NCBI GenBank assembly: GCA_021397835.1
Contig: JAJFZO010000447.1
Location: 62,001-126,000 of the forward strand
Reading direction: 5' to 3'
Source of the DNA: Moringa oleifera
Taxonomy: Eukaryota; Streptophyta; Magnoliopsida; Brassicales; Moringaceae
DNA length: 64,000 bases
A program made the translations under genes and the position numbers. The notes under the pieces were generated by a model. It was not told where the DNA came from, made no database searches, and worked only from the letters and a program-made list of their open reading frames with translations. How positions within the stretch are numbered: position 1 is the first letter of the stretch; every line of letters starts with the position of its first letter. Of this stretch, positions 1 to 10,681 are shown piece by piece.

Positions 1-129
1 GGATCGAAAAGTTGATCCTGATCTTGATCTGGTGGGAGCTAAAGGAGTAGCAGCAACAATTGGCTTAGGCCTTAGTTTGAAAGATTTGACTAAATCTTGA
101 ACCATTTGTAATCTTTTATTTTGGGCCAT
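1..129 (-). CDS. partial unassigned ORF running off the left edge
   Basis: On the minus strand an ATG at 129 opens a frame that stays open to the window edge (43 codons), beginning MAQNKRLQMVQDLVKSF and becoming rich in Pro, Arg and Ser. It lies downstream, in the minus direction, of the LTR/leader-like segment at about 1000-480. It could therefore be the start of a retroelement gag-like product, but no zinc knuckle or other hallmark lies in the visible part. It may also be a chance ORF. Confidence 0.15.
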   Translation of the reverse strand, partial: MAQNKRLQMVQDLVKSFKLRPKPIVAATPLAPTRSRSGSTFRS

Positions 130-479
130 CCAGAGTTTACATATCGAAAAATGAATTTGGATTAGTAAAGATGTTGAAAATATACAAAGCCAAAGGAAAT
201 AAAAGTAACCTAATGGTAGAAGTGAGATCAGGGAGAGGTTATTAAAAATGGCTCGCTCATAGTTGATTAATTCAGAAAAAAGGGGCTTAACGTCATTAAC
301 TCGAGAGAGGAGCACGAGGTTTAGCATAGGATCGAAAGACAAAGTATGAGAGGTATTTACATGTGGTTTTAATGTTTGATTAGGATCAACAGTAGCATTA
401 TTTAGAAAGTCAACTCTTGCATTGTGGACTATGGGTAATTTGGTTGATGTGAGAAAAAATTTAATGTTATGTGTGACAA

Positions 480-1000
480 CAAGACTTTGTTTAGCGAAGA
501 ACTCGACTGTGAGAAATTTTTTTAAAAAGTTTTAATAAAGTAGTCATCACCAATCTTTTATATAGTGTAATATTCCACGAATTTCATTTCAAAACTTCTT
601 CTTCTTTTAAGTAAAAAAATGAGTGAACTCCATTTGAAAATAGGTAGTAGTCTATTTTACTAGATAATCTAGGATCAAGAGTCAGTTATACATGAGGATT
701 AGCACCCATACAAGCACTAGAGAACTAGTACCTTTTAAGTAGAATGATCTCATATCTTTAATTTATAATAATTTGAAGTTGATCTCAAAATAAATTTATT
801 ATATGATTTTATGCAAAAATCTCAGTCTAGTTGACACTAAATCTTTAATTCTAAAAAAATAAATGTATTTTAATTTAAGGATCAAAATATAAAATTCGTC
901 AAATTTCTTTCTCCCAAATGATTTTACAAAAACATGGAATGCTCTACCAAAGATTTAAAACTCTGTATGAAGAAAGAAGAGTTATAGTGCGATCAACTAT
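480..1000 (-). repeat. LTR/leader-like segment, minus orientation
   Basis: Read on the minus strand, this stretch matches the plus strand at about 3080-3640 with many small differences. Shared blocks include CTAATCCT near the start, TTTTCAAATGGAGTT in the middle (about 630) and TTGGTGATGACT/TTAGTGATGACT near 550. No ORF lies within it. The arrangement suggests two diverged copies of the same retroelement's LTR or leader facing opposite ways. I could not fix LTR ends, a primer-binding site or target-site duplications. Confidence 0.4.
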
Positions 1001-3080
1001 ATCTTGAAATTTAAAAATTTGTCATTAGATAACGTGTGCTCTCTGTGAATGAGCTTAGGATTAGCCCAATCTTGAAATTCATTTATCATGGGAGGAAGAA
1101 AATCATAGTACTGGAATATTTTTTATGCGAATTGCATCAAGAGTCTTTTATCGGCATTCTCAAACCTTTGTGATTCTTCCCCTCTAAGTTGCTGTGTATT
1201 TGAAATTCGATAAAAGGTTGGATTAATCTACGTCAAGGACATCAAGATAATTCATATCGTGAAAGTCCACATCAGAGTAATCCACATCTAGGTAATCCAT
1301 ATCGGGGTAGTCCACAATGGAGCTAAATTGTGCTCATTAAGCTAAACCCATCCTTACATCGAGGTAAAGTGTGCTCAATCTATTTTCAACCTCACATTGA
1401 GGTAAAACATGCATGATTTGTCACTTGACAGCATAAGCTCGATGTTGAATATGAAGATAAGCCCAATTTAACACTCTACATAATTTAGATCTAAAGCATA
1501 AATTCGACCTCGAAGTTGACTTGTCACTTAACTATTTTTAGGGCTTTTTCTAATTTAAAGTTAAAATTAGATGTCTATATTATGAATATTGGTATTATCT
1601 AGCATTCTATGGTCAAAACTTTTTCAGATTAGGTAGAAAGATCCTTTTTAGACCATATGCCATATTTGTGGTCCTTCACGAAGTAAGGTCAAGAAAAATG
1701 TCATCATAGGTGTCCTAAAAGTACTTAGTTTTTCGATCTTTACTTGACAATGGCAAGCCACCTTTAAACAAGTTTGGTGACTTAACCATGCAATACCAAA
1801 AGTTAAAAATAGTGCTTTTAGCCCTACCATAATTCCTATTGGGCTTAAAGAATTTAGAAAAGAAATTTACAAAAATGGTTTACATACTTAAATCTATGCA
1901 CATGAACAGAAAGCCAAAAAGAAGTCTTTAAGCATTTGGAACAAGTTGATAGGGGGATAATCTACACTGAATGCATAATATAATGGCGAATGGGTGAAGC
2001 AGTAGCATAAGGCCTTCACAAAATGATTTTTTAAAAACACAGATATAATCAGGCTTGTTAGATCACGGCTTTTCATCGAGAGAAAAGGCAATTAGATGAA
2101 CCTAGTAAAGGATATTATATTGGATCCTAATTGCTTTTGGAGATTCTAGGTTAAAAGAGGATGCTTTAAGTGCTTATAACTAAATAAAGAAAGCTAAAGA
2201 TGATATCTTACCAAAGAAAAAGGATTTGAGAGATTTTCGAAAGCTAATCACCAGAGTTGCAAAAGAAAGTAAGTTGCAGAAGAGAGAGTAAACTACGAAG
2301 GAAGAGAAATGGAAGAGTAAAGTGAAAAGGAAAAGATAGTTGTTAAAATGTGTAAAGAATACAACGTGAGACTTGAAACAACATCATAATTACTGATCTA
2401 GGAAATTATTGATTATGGCACCAGTCATTCATGGCAAGTAGAGATGGTTGGGATGTCTCTTAATCTTACATCGAAAAAAAAAGTGAAAAAATGGTTTGCA
2501 TGGGTTTCGCATCAACTTTACAAGCATTTTTGGCAAGTTGAACAATTGATGTTGATCCTACATTGGATATTGATGATTATTGATGTTGATTTCACATCTT
2601 GATGATGATTTTACATCAATGTCAAAGGATGATAAAACTTGATTGATGCTAATCTCATATCAAAGTAAAAGGATTTGCATTGTTGTGATTTCATATCGAG
2701 ATTAAATAACTTAGTCATTTAAAGAGAAAAGATCGCAAAGACCCAGGAAGCTCATGGATAGCTCTTGGTTAAGTATGCTTAGATGCGCATTTTATTCAAA
2801 ACTAGCTAACCTGCGCCATGGTACCCTATCGAACAGATTTTGGGGGGTTTGCCCTAAATTTTTACTTATAAATAAATTTGTTTTTTATGGAAAGAGGACC
2901 TTTACATTAATTCTCTCCCTAGAAAAAGTTCCAAAATAGCTTTGAAGTTTTTTTTTTTCCATCACTCTCCTTATTTTTGAGAGATCTTTAGAAAAGTTAC
3001 AATTTCTAAAATGTTGTTAGCAAAGAGATTTATAAAGATCAATTCTATTTCTTTTCTTTACTATTCATCACATCTTTATA
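1000..3080. other. non-coding stretch with short degenerate repeats
   Basis: No convincing gene is seen; the small ORFs here have no recognisable motifs. Around 1240-1400 there is a degenerate tandem series built on 'gtccacatc' and 'gtaatccacatc' units of about 18-20 bases. Around 2540-2700 there is a second series built on 'ttgatgttgattt' and 'cacatc'. A TATA-like 'cttataaataaattt' lies near 2867-2881, upstream of the plus-oriented LTR/leader-like copy, and could be an LTR promoter. All of this looks like decayed retroelement sequence. Confidence 0.35.
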
Positions 3081-3640
3081 TTTGAAATTCATTAATGCAT
3101 TTCATGTTTTCAAAATGTTTTGGAGATAGGAATATGATGAAGTTCTTATTCCAAATCTTAAAATCAAAATATATTTATTTTTGCAATCAAAGATTTAATA
3201 TCGATTATATTTTGAAATTCTTACATAAAGAGCATAGAAAATTATTTCGACATCATACTACATCATGATGAAATTTACTATCGACTATATGTATCTGTCT
3301 ATCATGCTTCTTGATTATATTTTAGGATCAATGTTAAATTAAGATAATTTAAGATGCAAGATCATTCGACTTGAATGATACTAATTCTTAGATATTTGGG
3401 AGATACTAATCCTTTCCTATGTGTAACTCACTCTCGATCTTAGATCTTTTAGTGAAGTAGAGCATTCTCATTTTTCAAATGGAGTTCTTAATTATTTCTT
3501 TTATCAAAAAAAAAAAGATTAAAACTAGTGGTCAATCACACGATAAAAAGGATTAGTGATGACTCCTTATATTTTTTATTTAAAAAATTAAATCAGTGAA
3601 AAAGAATATCAAAAATAAAAAGAATTTTTCACATTAAACC
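3080..3640 (+). repeat. LTR/leader-like segment, plus orientation
   Basis: This is the plus-strand partner of the inverted pair with 480-1000. It is followed immediately by copia pol remnants at 3669, so it may be the LTR or untranslated leader of that retroelement. In that case most of gag, protease and integrase have been deleted between leader and reverse transcriptase. Ends are not defined. Divergence from the other copy is high, so both are old. Confidence 0.4.
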
Positions 3641-3668
3641 TCACCAAAAAAACAACTCCACCGCAATA

Positions 3669-4935
3669 AATGACACTGTTGAAAGCTATAAAGCTCGCTT
3701 GGTTACCAAAGGCTTCACTCAATAAGAAGGTATTAATTATCTTGATACTTTCTCTCTTGTTTCCAAGTTAGTTATTGTCAAACTTTTACTCTCTTTAATA
3801 GGTATAAAAAAACGGCTCTTAACAACTTAATGTCATTAATCATTTTCTACAAAGGTGACGTTATTGAGGAAGTTTGCATCACTCTTCTACCTAGTTATTC
3901 TTGTTGTGAATGGGAGATATTGCCTTCTAATGTTGTATGCAAGCTTCACAAGTTACTCATGGTTTAAAACAGGCTCCACGACAATGGTTTCAAAAATTCT
4001 CCAATGTTGTACTGTCCGAAGGCTACATATAGTTCTATATGATCACACATTATTTATAAATAAAAATCAAACCTCTTTTTTTTTGTGGCCTTTTTCATTT
4101 ATTTTGATGATATCTTCATCTCATGTAATGATGATTTAGCAATAAAGGCTCTAAAAAGTACTCTTAATAGCTATTTCATGATGAAATATTTGGGCCTTCC
4201 TAGATATTTTTCTCAGTTTGGAAAGTTGGACAATCAGCATAAGGTATATCTATTTTTCCAACACAAATACGCCTTAGAACTTCTCTCTAAAAGCAGGTTT
4301 TCAAAGCTATAAAGCTGCTAAAGCTCCAAAATCCTAATTTCAATTTCTTGTAACACCTTGAGTTTCATAACTCCAAGCTGCATTTTTAAGTATTGCAATA
4401 CATCAAGAGGGCTCTAGGACAAAGTCTTTTTTCTTTTTTTCTTTTTTCATTTAGCTCAGAAGATCAGCTAAAAGCTTCTGCATACTCGGATTAGACAACA
4501 TGCTCTAACTCTGATGCTTCATTTTTTGTTTTTATATATTTCTTGGCTCCTTCATCATGTCATGGAAATCCAATAAGCAAATTATTGTTTTCAAATCATT
4601 TGTCGAGGGAAATTACTATGCTATGGAAAACACGATTTGTAAACTCATTCAGCTTTCACTTCTTCGAGACTTACACATGTCTTATCATAGCCCAATTTAT
4701 CTTTATTATGAAAATAAGCAGCCCATTATTGCTAATGCAATATATTATGAGGGCACCAAATATCTTAAAATTGACTATCACATTGTTAGAAAAAAAAATC
4801 AAGCTAAGTTTGTTAAAGATTCTGCATGTCCGAAGTCAAAATCAGCTTGTTGATATGCTCATTAAAGTTCTTCAGCCAACCTTGCTCCAAAGCTTAAGAA
4901 TTCATTATTATATTCTCCATCTTATCGGAGAATAT
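3669..4935 (+). pseudogene. Ty1/copia retrotransposon pol remnant (RT and RNase H)
   Basis: Copia polymerase pieces occur in order but in shifting frames. At 3686 there is SYKARLVTKGFTQ, followed by a stop, then a LDTFSLVSKLVIVKLL-like block. Near 3820 there is a degraded 'LNVNNAFLQGD' region, and near 3930-4000 a KLHK...LKQAPRQWF-like region. At 4095-4130 is the reverse-transcriptase box as YFDDIFIS (usually YVDD). At 4557-4800 comes RNase H (WKSNKQ...VEGNYYAM, then ENKQPIIANAIYYEGTKYLK). Several stops and frame changes mean it cannot make an active enzyme. Integrase and gag are not seen, so the element is internally deleted. Confidence 0.85.
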
Positions 4936-5170
4936 TAATCAATATTATTTTTACTCTGCATTGTAACTAATTTTTCTTTTGTCTACTTTACTAAATATTT
5001 TCTTTATCTTTTTGTTATTAGCAATTTTTGTCGAGTCCTATTTTATTTTCTTATTTTCTTTGCGAATATATATATATATATATATATATATCAATCAATG
5101 AGAAAAACATGATTCTTTTTTATTCTACTGTATAATACCATTCTCGCCAAAACTATCACTTTCTTTTCTC
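4936..5170 (+). repeat. possible 3' LTR remnant of the copia element
   Basis: The sequence directly downstream of RNase H is T-rich. It contains a TA run followed by 'tcaatcaatgagaaaaac', an arrangement common near the 3' end of plant copia LTRs. A matching 5' copy was not found in the window, so the assignment rests on position and composition only. Confidence 0.25.
5066..5091. repeat. (TA)n microsatellite
   Basis: About 13 perfect AT dinucleotide units in the putative LTR remnant. Confidence 0.9.
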
Positions 5171-6199
5171 TTTGTTTTTCCACCATAAATCAAAACAAAT
5201 CCTTGATCGTGCCAATCGAAAGCTCATTCACGAAGCCATCTATGAGCTTAAAGAGCTTGAAATATGTGGGTGGTGAACGAAAACATCGAAATTTCACTAT
5301 TGGGTTTATCAGACCCGAAATCCTCATAGTCGCTTGCAAGATAAATTGTTCTCACTCCAGTTTAATTGACATATACAACCCTTTGGGTTTTGTTATTAAG
5401 ACCTAGACCACTTGCTAACTAGGCCTCAAACATGCGTTTCGTAGTAGGATCTACTCTTTCTAGTTTTGAGCCCAAGATGCTTCCTAACCGAATTTTTATT
5501 CTTTTGGCTCAAGCCCAACCACAATCCAAAGCCCATACTTTTGCCCTGATATCAAGACCTAACTAATACCCATACTCTTGCTTTTTTTAGTTTTTTCTTT
5601 TTTTTGAATTTATCTACCCCATATAAGAGTGACCACGGTTCGAGTTTGGTTTGGTTTCTATTTAAAACTGTTGGTTCAAGGTTCACGATTAGGATGAATC
5701 AGAACCTGAACCGTTAAGCTACAGTTCTGACTAAGATTCGGTTAAAAAATGGTTCAGGTTTTAATTCACTTTTGGTTTCGGTTTATAAGCGGTTCAAGTT
5801 TAGGTTCGGTTTAGGTGCAGTTTAAATTTCGGTTCAATTCGCATTTGGTTCAAGGTTGGTTCAAAATAGGTTCATATTTCAGTTCAGTTCAAGCTTCGGT
5901 TCATACACACTTGAACCAAATTAAGTAGCTAATTTAATAAAGATACTTAGTCAAATGAAGATATATTTTTATAAGATAAAAATATCTCATTTAATAAAGT
6001 TAAATTAAATGACTAATCAAAAAAATAAATAATTTAAATTGGATTTGCACTTAATTTTTATCAGAATTAAGTTGCCTATATATCCCCTTATATTAGAGGA
6101 ATCAAAGTCCACATAGTTTTCTTATCTTTTGAAAATTAGGATGTTCACTAATCACTGTCGGTGCCTTCAGTAGTATGTTCATTTTTCAACAAATCATAT

Positions 6200-8290
6200 T
6201 TTAATTCTTGATATATTTTTTATTGCCGAAATTGTGCTTTTATCCAATCATCAAGACAAACTTGGGCTTGAATTGAATCTAGACTCATTCATGAGTGCCT
6301 TTGATCAACACATTTCCTCCAGTAGTAAACTCTTGCTCCAAACTAGTGTTGCAAGAATTTACTTGGCTATAATAGCCAAAATTGAAAAATATCTTTCATG
6401 TTCTTTCCACCATTGCAGAATATTGAAATCATTATCTTCATCAACAAACTTAAAAGAAGAAGTTAAATAATTCTCAAGCTCAAAATTTGAGCTTAATGAA
6501 GATGAACCTCGTAATTTTTTTTTTTTGTTTTTTGAAACAATTATTGATACCCCTTACCAATTTTTGATGATGAAACTTGAGATGAATTATCAATTTCTGT
6601 AACATTAATATTATCAGATTGACCATAAAGTCTATAATATTCATTATATATTGAATAAAATAAATTTTTAATATTTGTAATCACAACTATAATATCTACA
6701 TATATTTGTAAACAATTATAATAACAAGTTAAATAGTCACTCAAATGAACTACTTTGTAATGTGGATCAAATACTAACCCAAGCAAATATATAATTGAAA
6801 TATTACGATAATACTTTAACCATTTATCTTTCATAACTTGAATGCAATTAAGTAATTCTTCATCTTTTTCACATTCCTTGAATTGAGCAACAATATTAAT
6901 AGCCTCAGTAATAAAAAAAATTAGTAGTAGGATAACATATACCTGATAAAGAATTAGTAGCATCATTAAAAACTTTTAATAGTTGGCAAATTTTTATACA
7001 CATATTCCATTGTTGAGGATGAAGTATAATAGTACTAACATTATATCGCATAGTAATTCCTTATATGCATTACTTTCACAAAGTAATTTATGTATAGAAT
7101 TCCAACAAGTAGGAATATAACGTGACAATTTTATAGGATGCATAGCACGACTAACACAAAATTTAGCCTATGCTTTCATTACTTTTGAATGTTTCCATAA
7201 ATAATGCAATGTTTCTCTAATAGGTATGATAGCATAATTAAGTAATTTTAACCCACTTTGAACGTATAAATTTAAAACATGACAAGCACATCTTTGATAA
7301 AAAAATCAACCATCAAAGTAAGGATTACATAAAGTTATTAATTAAGGAATAACTGCAGTGTTAATAGAAGCATTATCAAAACCAATTGCAAAATTTCATT
7401 CTCAATTTTATACTTTTCAAAAATACTTTTGAGCATTAAATATATATTATCAGTAGTATAAGCCTCGTCAAAACTTCTAAATGCAAAAATTCATTTTTGT
7501 ATTGTCTAACCATTATTCATGTAATGACAAATTAGACCTATGTAAGAATGTGTTTGCCAATGATCACTCCATATATCGGCACATATAGAGACACAATCTT
7601 AATAATTTTTAAAATATTTAACTAAATCTTTTTTTTTTATAAAGATCAAAAAATGTGCATGTGGGAGTAGATCTAAGAATATGACATGTAGCAGGATTTA
7701 ATGCTTTTTGACAATAATTAATAAAACTAATTTTTTCACAAAAACTAAAAGGTAAGTGCTCAACAAAAACCATCCATGCTAATTCTTCTCTATTATTTAT
7801 ATCTATACAATTAAATAATTAATTATTAAAAGTACCATACCTTTCTATTTGTTGCTCACCATATGATTTTGATTTTGCGGCTTCTGTAAGATGTTTGCTA
7901 TTAATATGCTTTTGATATGTGTCATATCCTCTAGATTTTGATAATTTAAATTCTTTTGAACAATAATTACAAACAACTACCTTTGTTCCATCCGATTTAT
8001 CAACATTTTTCATATGAATTTCGAACAAATTATATTTTTTCGTTTTTCTTGAATTTTTTCAATATTTTCATTAGGAATTTGAATATCAAGATGAGGAGGA
8101 ATTGAAACAGATTGGCTTTCAAAATTTGATTTGTAAATTTTAAAAGGAGGAATGGGGTTGCTTCTTCAACAAAAGATTGATGTCGAAGAAATTCATGATA
8201 AACATCAGTATGAAGATACATATTTTCGTTAAGTATAATACCTTTATTTTTAAAAGATATAGATTTTTTTGAAGAACTACCACTTGTCAT
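6200..8290 (-). pseudogene. hAT transposase with BED zinc finger (decayed)
   Basis: On the minus strand an N-terminal piece starts with MTSGSSSKKS at 8290. A frameshift near 8040 precedes a BED-type zinc finger (CNYC near 7970, then a paired His segment, QKHINSKH). Further pieces in order are LAWMVFVEHLPFSFCE at about 7780-7730, a WSLANTFL-like region near 7560, and YRNISIIYLLGLVFDPHYK at 6815-6760. The C-terminal dimerisation domain (ELENYLTSSFKF, then FNILQWWKEHERYFSILAIIAK) lies at 6470-6340. This is the order of the RICESLEEPER/DAYSLEEPER-type hAT family. Many stops and frame changes show it is inactive. The plus-strand ORF at 6234-6470 is a shadow of the dimerisation domain. Confidence 0.85.
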
Positions 8291-8299
8291 TAAAAAAAT

Positions 8300-9230
8300 G
8301 ATTGATAAAAAATAAAATAATTGATTATAAAAAAATAATAGTAATAAAAAGAATTTAAGTATAAAAACTAAAAAAAAAAATATGTTATAATTGAGAAAGT
8401 AAACAAGACAAATGAATGAATTAATGATATAAAATTAAAAATAAATAATTAAATATATTAAAAAAATTATATGAATTAAAATAAGTAAAATATAAGTAAA
8501 AATAAAAATAAATGAAATAATCAAATAATTGAATGAGAATTGTAAGTGAGAATTGTGTAAAAAAGAGAGAGAAAAAAGTTGAGTATTTATAGATGAAAAT
8601 TAATTTAAAAATAATCTAAAAATAAATTCAAATTTATTTTTTAAAATTTCAATAAGTGAAAGAGATTTTTTTTCTCTCAATAAAGTCTTACCTAATAGTA
8701 GAGTAGTGTAAGAGAAAGAAATTTTTTCTCCTACACTAATATTCTTTTATCTTCCACTAATAGTAAAGTAATGTAACTATTAGTGTAAGAGAAAGAATCT
8801 CTTTCTCTTACACTACTCTCTTTCTCTTTGATAAATAAGAGTGAGGTGATTGAATGGTTATCTCCCTCTTACTAGTGTAAAAAAAAAAAAAGCTATCTTT
8901 CTCTTTAATAAACAAAAGTAAGATGTTTTTTAATAAATAAGAGAATGATCACAACACTCTTACATTAATGTAAAAGAAAGAGTACAACTTCGTGAGAAAA
9001 ATAATTTCTTTCTTTTATACTAATGTAATTATGTAAAAAAAAAAATTAGTATTTAATATTTTAATTATAAATTTTAATAAAATAAAAATAAAAATAATTA
9101 TATTTTATTAAAATATATATTTTAAAATTAAAATTATTTTAAATTTTTTAAAATTAATTTTTAATAATTTTTTAAATTAAAAATTTTTAATATTTAAAAA
9201 ATTAATTTAATTAAAAACCAAATAAAAATA
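8300..9230. other. AT-rich 5' non-coding part of the hAT element
   Basis: No gene is seen. The stretch is AT-rich. Between 8650 and 9020 it holds an irregular series of 'gtaagagaaagaaatt' and 'ctctttctcttacac' words in both orientations, which could fold or act as subterminal repeats. From 9040 to 9230 it is almost only A and T. Confidence 0.4.
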
Positions 9231-9414
9231 ATTGATTTTGGATCATTGGTTTTAATTTTAATTCAAAATTTATATAAATTATAATTAAATTATTTTTAAA
9301 ATAATTTTAATTATAAATTAAAATCAAAATCGTTTATAATCATTCTGATTCAATTCAAAACTTATAATCATCATTTGAATCGAATCATAATCACCACTAA
9401 CCCCGCGCCGATGG

Positions 9415-10175
9415 CTACCTACGCCCATCTTTCCAGCTAAGTAGCCTCGTCTTCTCTCTCTCTTCATTGTACTCTTTCCTTACTAGCTTCTGTTCGAATT
9501 GGCAGTCGCATGAAGGGAATTCAGCCTTTAAGGTAGATGTTCTCTCTGCATCAAAAGGGCCTTCCCTCACGTTTTCCGTCTTTCTCTTCGCTGCCTTCAT
9601 AGATGCACCTACTCCCAACACGCACCCACCCCACCCCCCCTTCCAATTGAGAAAAAAAAAAAAAGCCGAATCCTTCATTTTACAGTACCATCCAAATCCA
9701 TTGCTCCCTTGGGAAACATCATCACCTTCACAACCAAGGACTTAAATCCCGAAATCCGTAGAAACTCCCCCAGCCCATTAGTTCTTGCTTCCAATATCAG
9801 TACCTTCACCCTTTCTTCCATTTCCTCCATCAGTTTGACAGATCTCTGACCATCATCATAGTGTCCATGATCATTGCAAGCTATCTCATCTCCTCCACTC
9901 TGAAGTACATAGACATTCTCCTCCATCGGCCCTGCTCTATCACTGTTAGCCAACTATCGATTTCCCCTACAATCAAAAAGCTTCCTTTCTGCTCTAATGG
10001 AAAAAGTCTCCATTGTCGCATCTGTATAAAAGCTCTCCGTACAATTTTCAATCCTAGTCTATCCCAAGTGTTTACTACTTTAGAAGAACATTACTTGGAT
10101 GCAGAGCCAGGGAAGGAACGAAAAAAACAAACAAAACAGTGGATGACAAAATTGCAATCTTTACTCAATTTCTAG
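9415..10175. other. unassigned ORF-containing stretch between hAT and CALS5
   Basis: Base composition rises sharply in G and C compared with the hAT element, and ORFs of 90-104 codons occur on both strands. On the minus strand 9953-9675 reads through acidic segments (EENVYVLQSGGDEI, then VKLMEEMEERVKVLILEA) without an ATG at its 5' end. On the plus strand 9861-10175 ends in a Lys/Gln-rich tail. I recognise no family. It may be a fragment of a former gene, a captured exon or chance ORFs. Confidence 0.2.
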
Positions 10176-10515
10176 CTGCTAAGAAAAAGAGAGGAGCTTC
10201 AGTAATTAAATCATGGCCAATATTCAAATTGCACAGTCTCCAGAACTTGTTCCTTTGTCAACTGAAGTTCAGATTTACTTAGAAATTGGATGGACTCAAG
10301 TACATGTCTTTTCCTTTCCATTTTTGTTTGCATCTATAATTTAAAATTGAACTTCTATATTGTAGATTAAAGTAGAAATTAAGAAATTAAGGATAGAGAG
10401 ATCAGAGATATTTTAAGAAGATACTTATATACTATACTGGGACAAACAATGAAGTTTCCTGGTTGAAACATGATCAGTATTGCCCATACCTCTCACATGG
10501 GCATAGAGCTGATCA

Positions 10516-10521
10516 TTTATT
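10516..10521 (-). terminator. candidate polyadenylation signal of CALS5
   Basis: Minus-strand AATAAA lies about 160 bases downstream of the callose synthase stop codon at 10684-10682. Plant poly(A) signals are loose, so this is only a candidate. Confidence 0.35.
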
Positions 10522-10681
10522 TGATGATCTTGCGGAACTTAATCACCCAAAGCTTGATACAGAGGGAGCTTAGAAAGAAACACATTTTAGTACATCTTTT
10601 GATCTCTCCACAAATTAGCTGTCTTTGATTTAGATCGTGCTTTCTGTCAGTGACCACAAAATTTGCATAAGAGGGGTGGTT

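Larger units (their letters stand above)
5624..9399 (-). mobile_element. degenerate hAT transposon, candidate ends
   Basis: A hAT transposase remnant lies between two subterminal regions rich in GGTTC/GATTC-type repeats (5636-5910 on the left; inverted, about 9230-9390, on the right). Candidate terminal inverted repeats are TAAGAGTGACCACGGTTCG at 5624 and TAGTGGTGATTATGATTCG ending at 9399. They are imperfect but share TGG/TGA and the TTCG end. The candidate 8-bp target duplication, accccata versus accccgcg, matches at only five of eight positions. The 3.8 kb length suits a plant hAT element. The transposase is firm, the exact ends are not. Confidence 0.5.

Noticed and set aside
6234..6470. 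78-codon plus-strand ORF
   Set aside because: Antisense to the hAT dimerisation domain.
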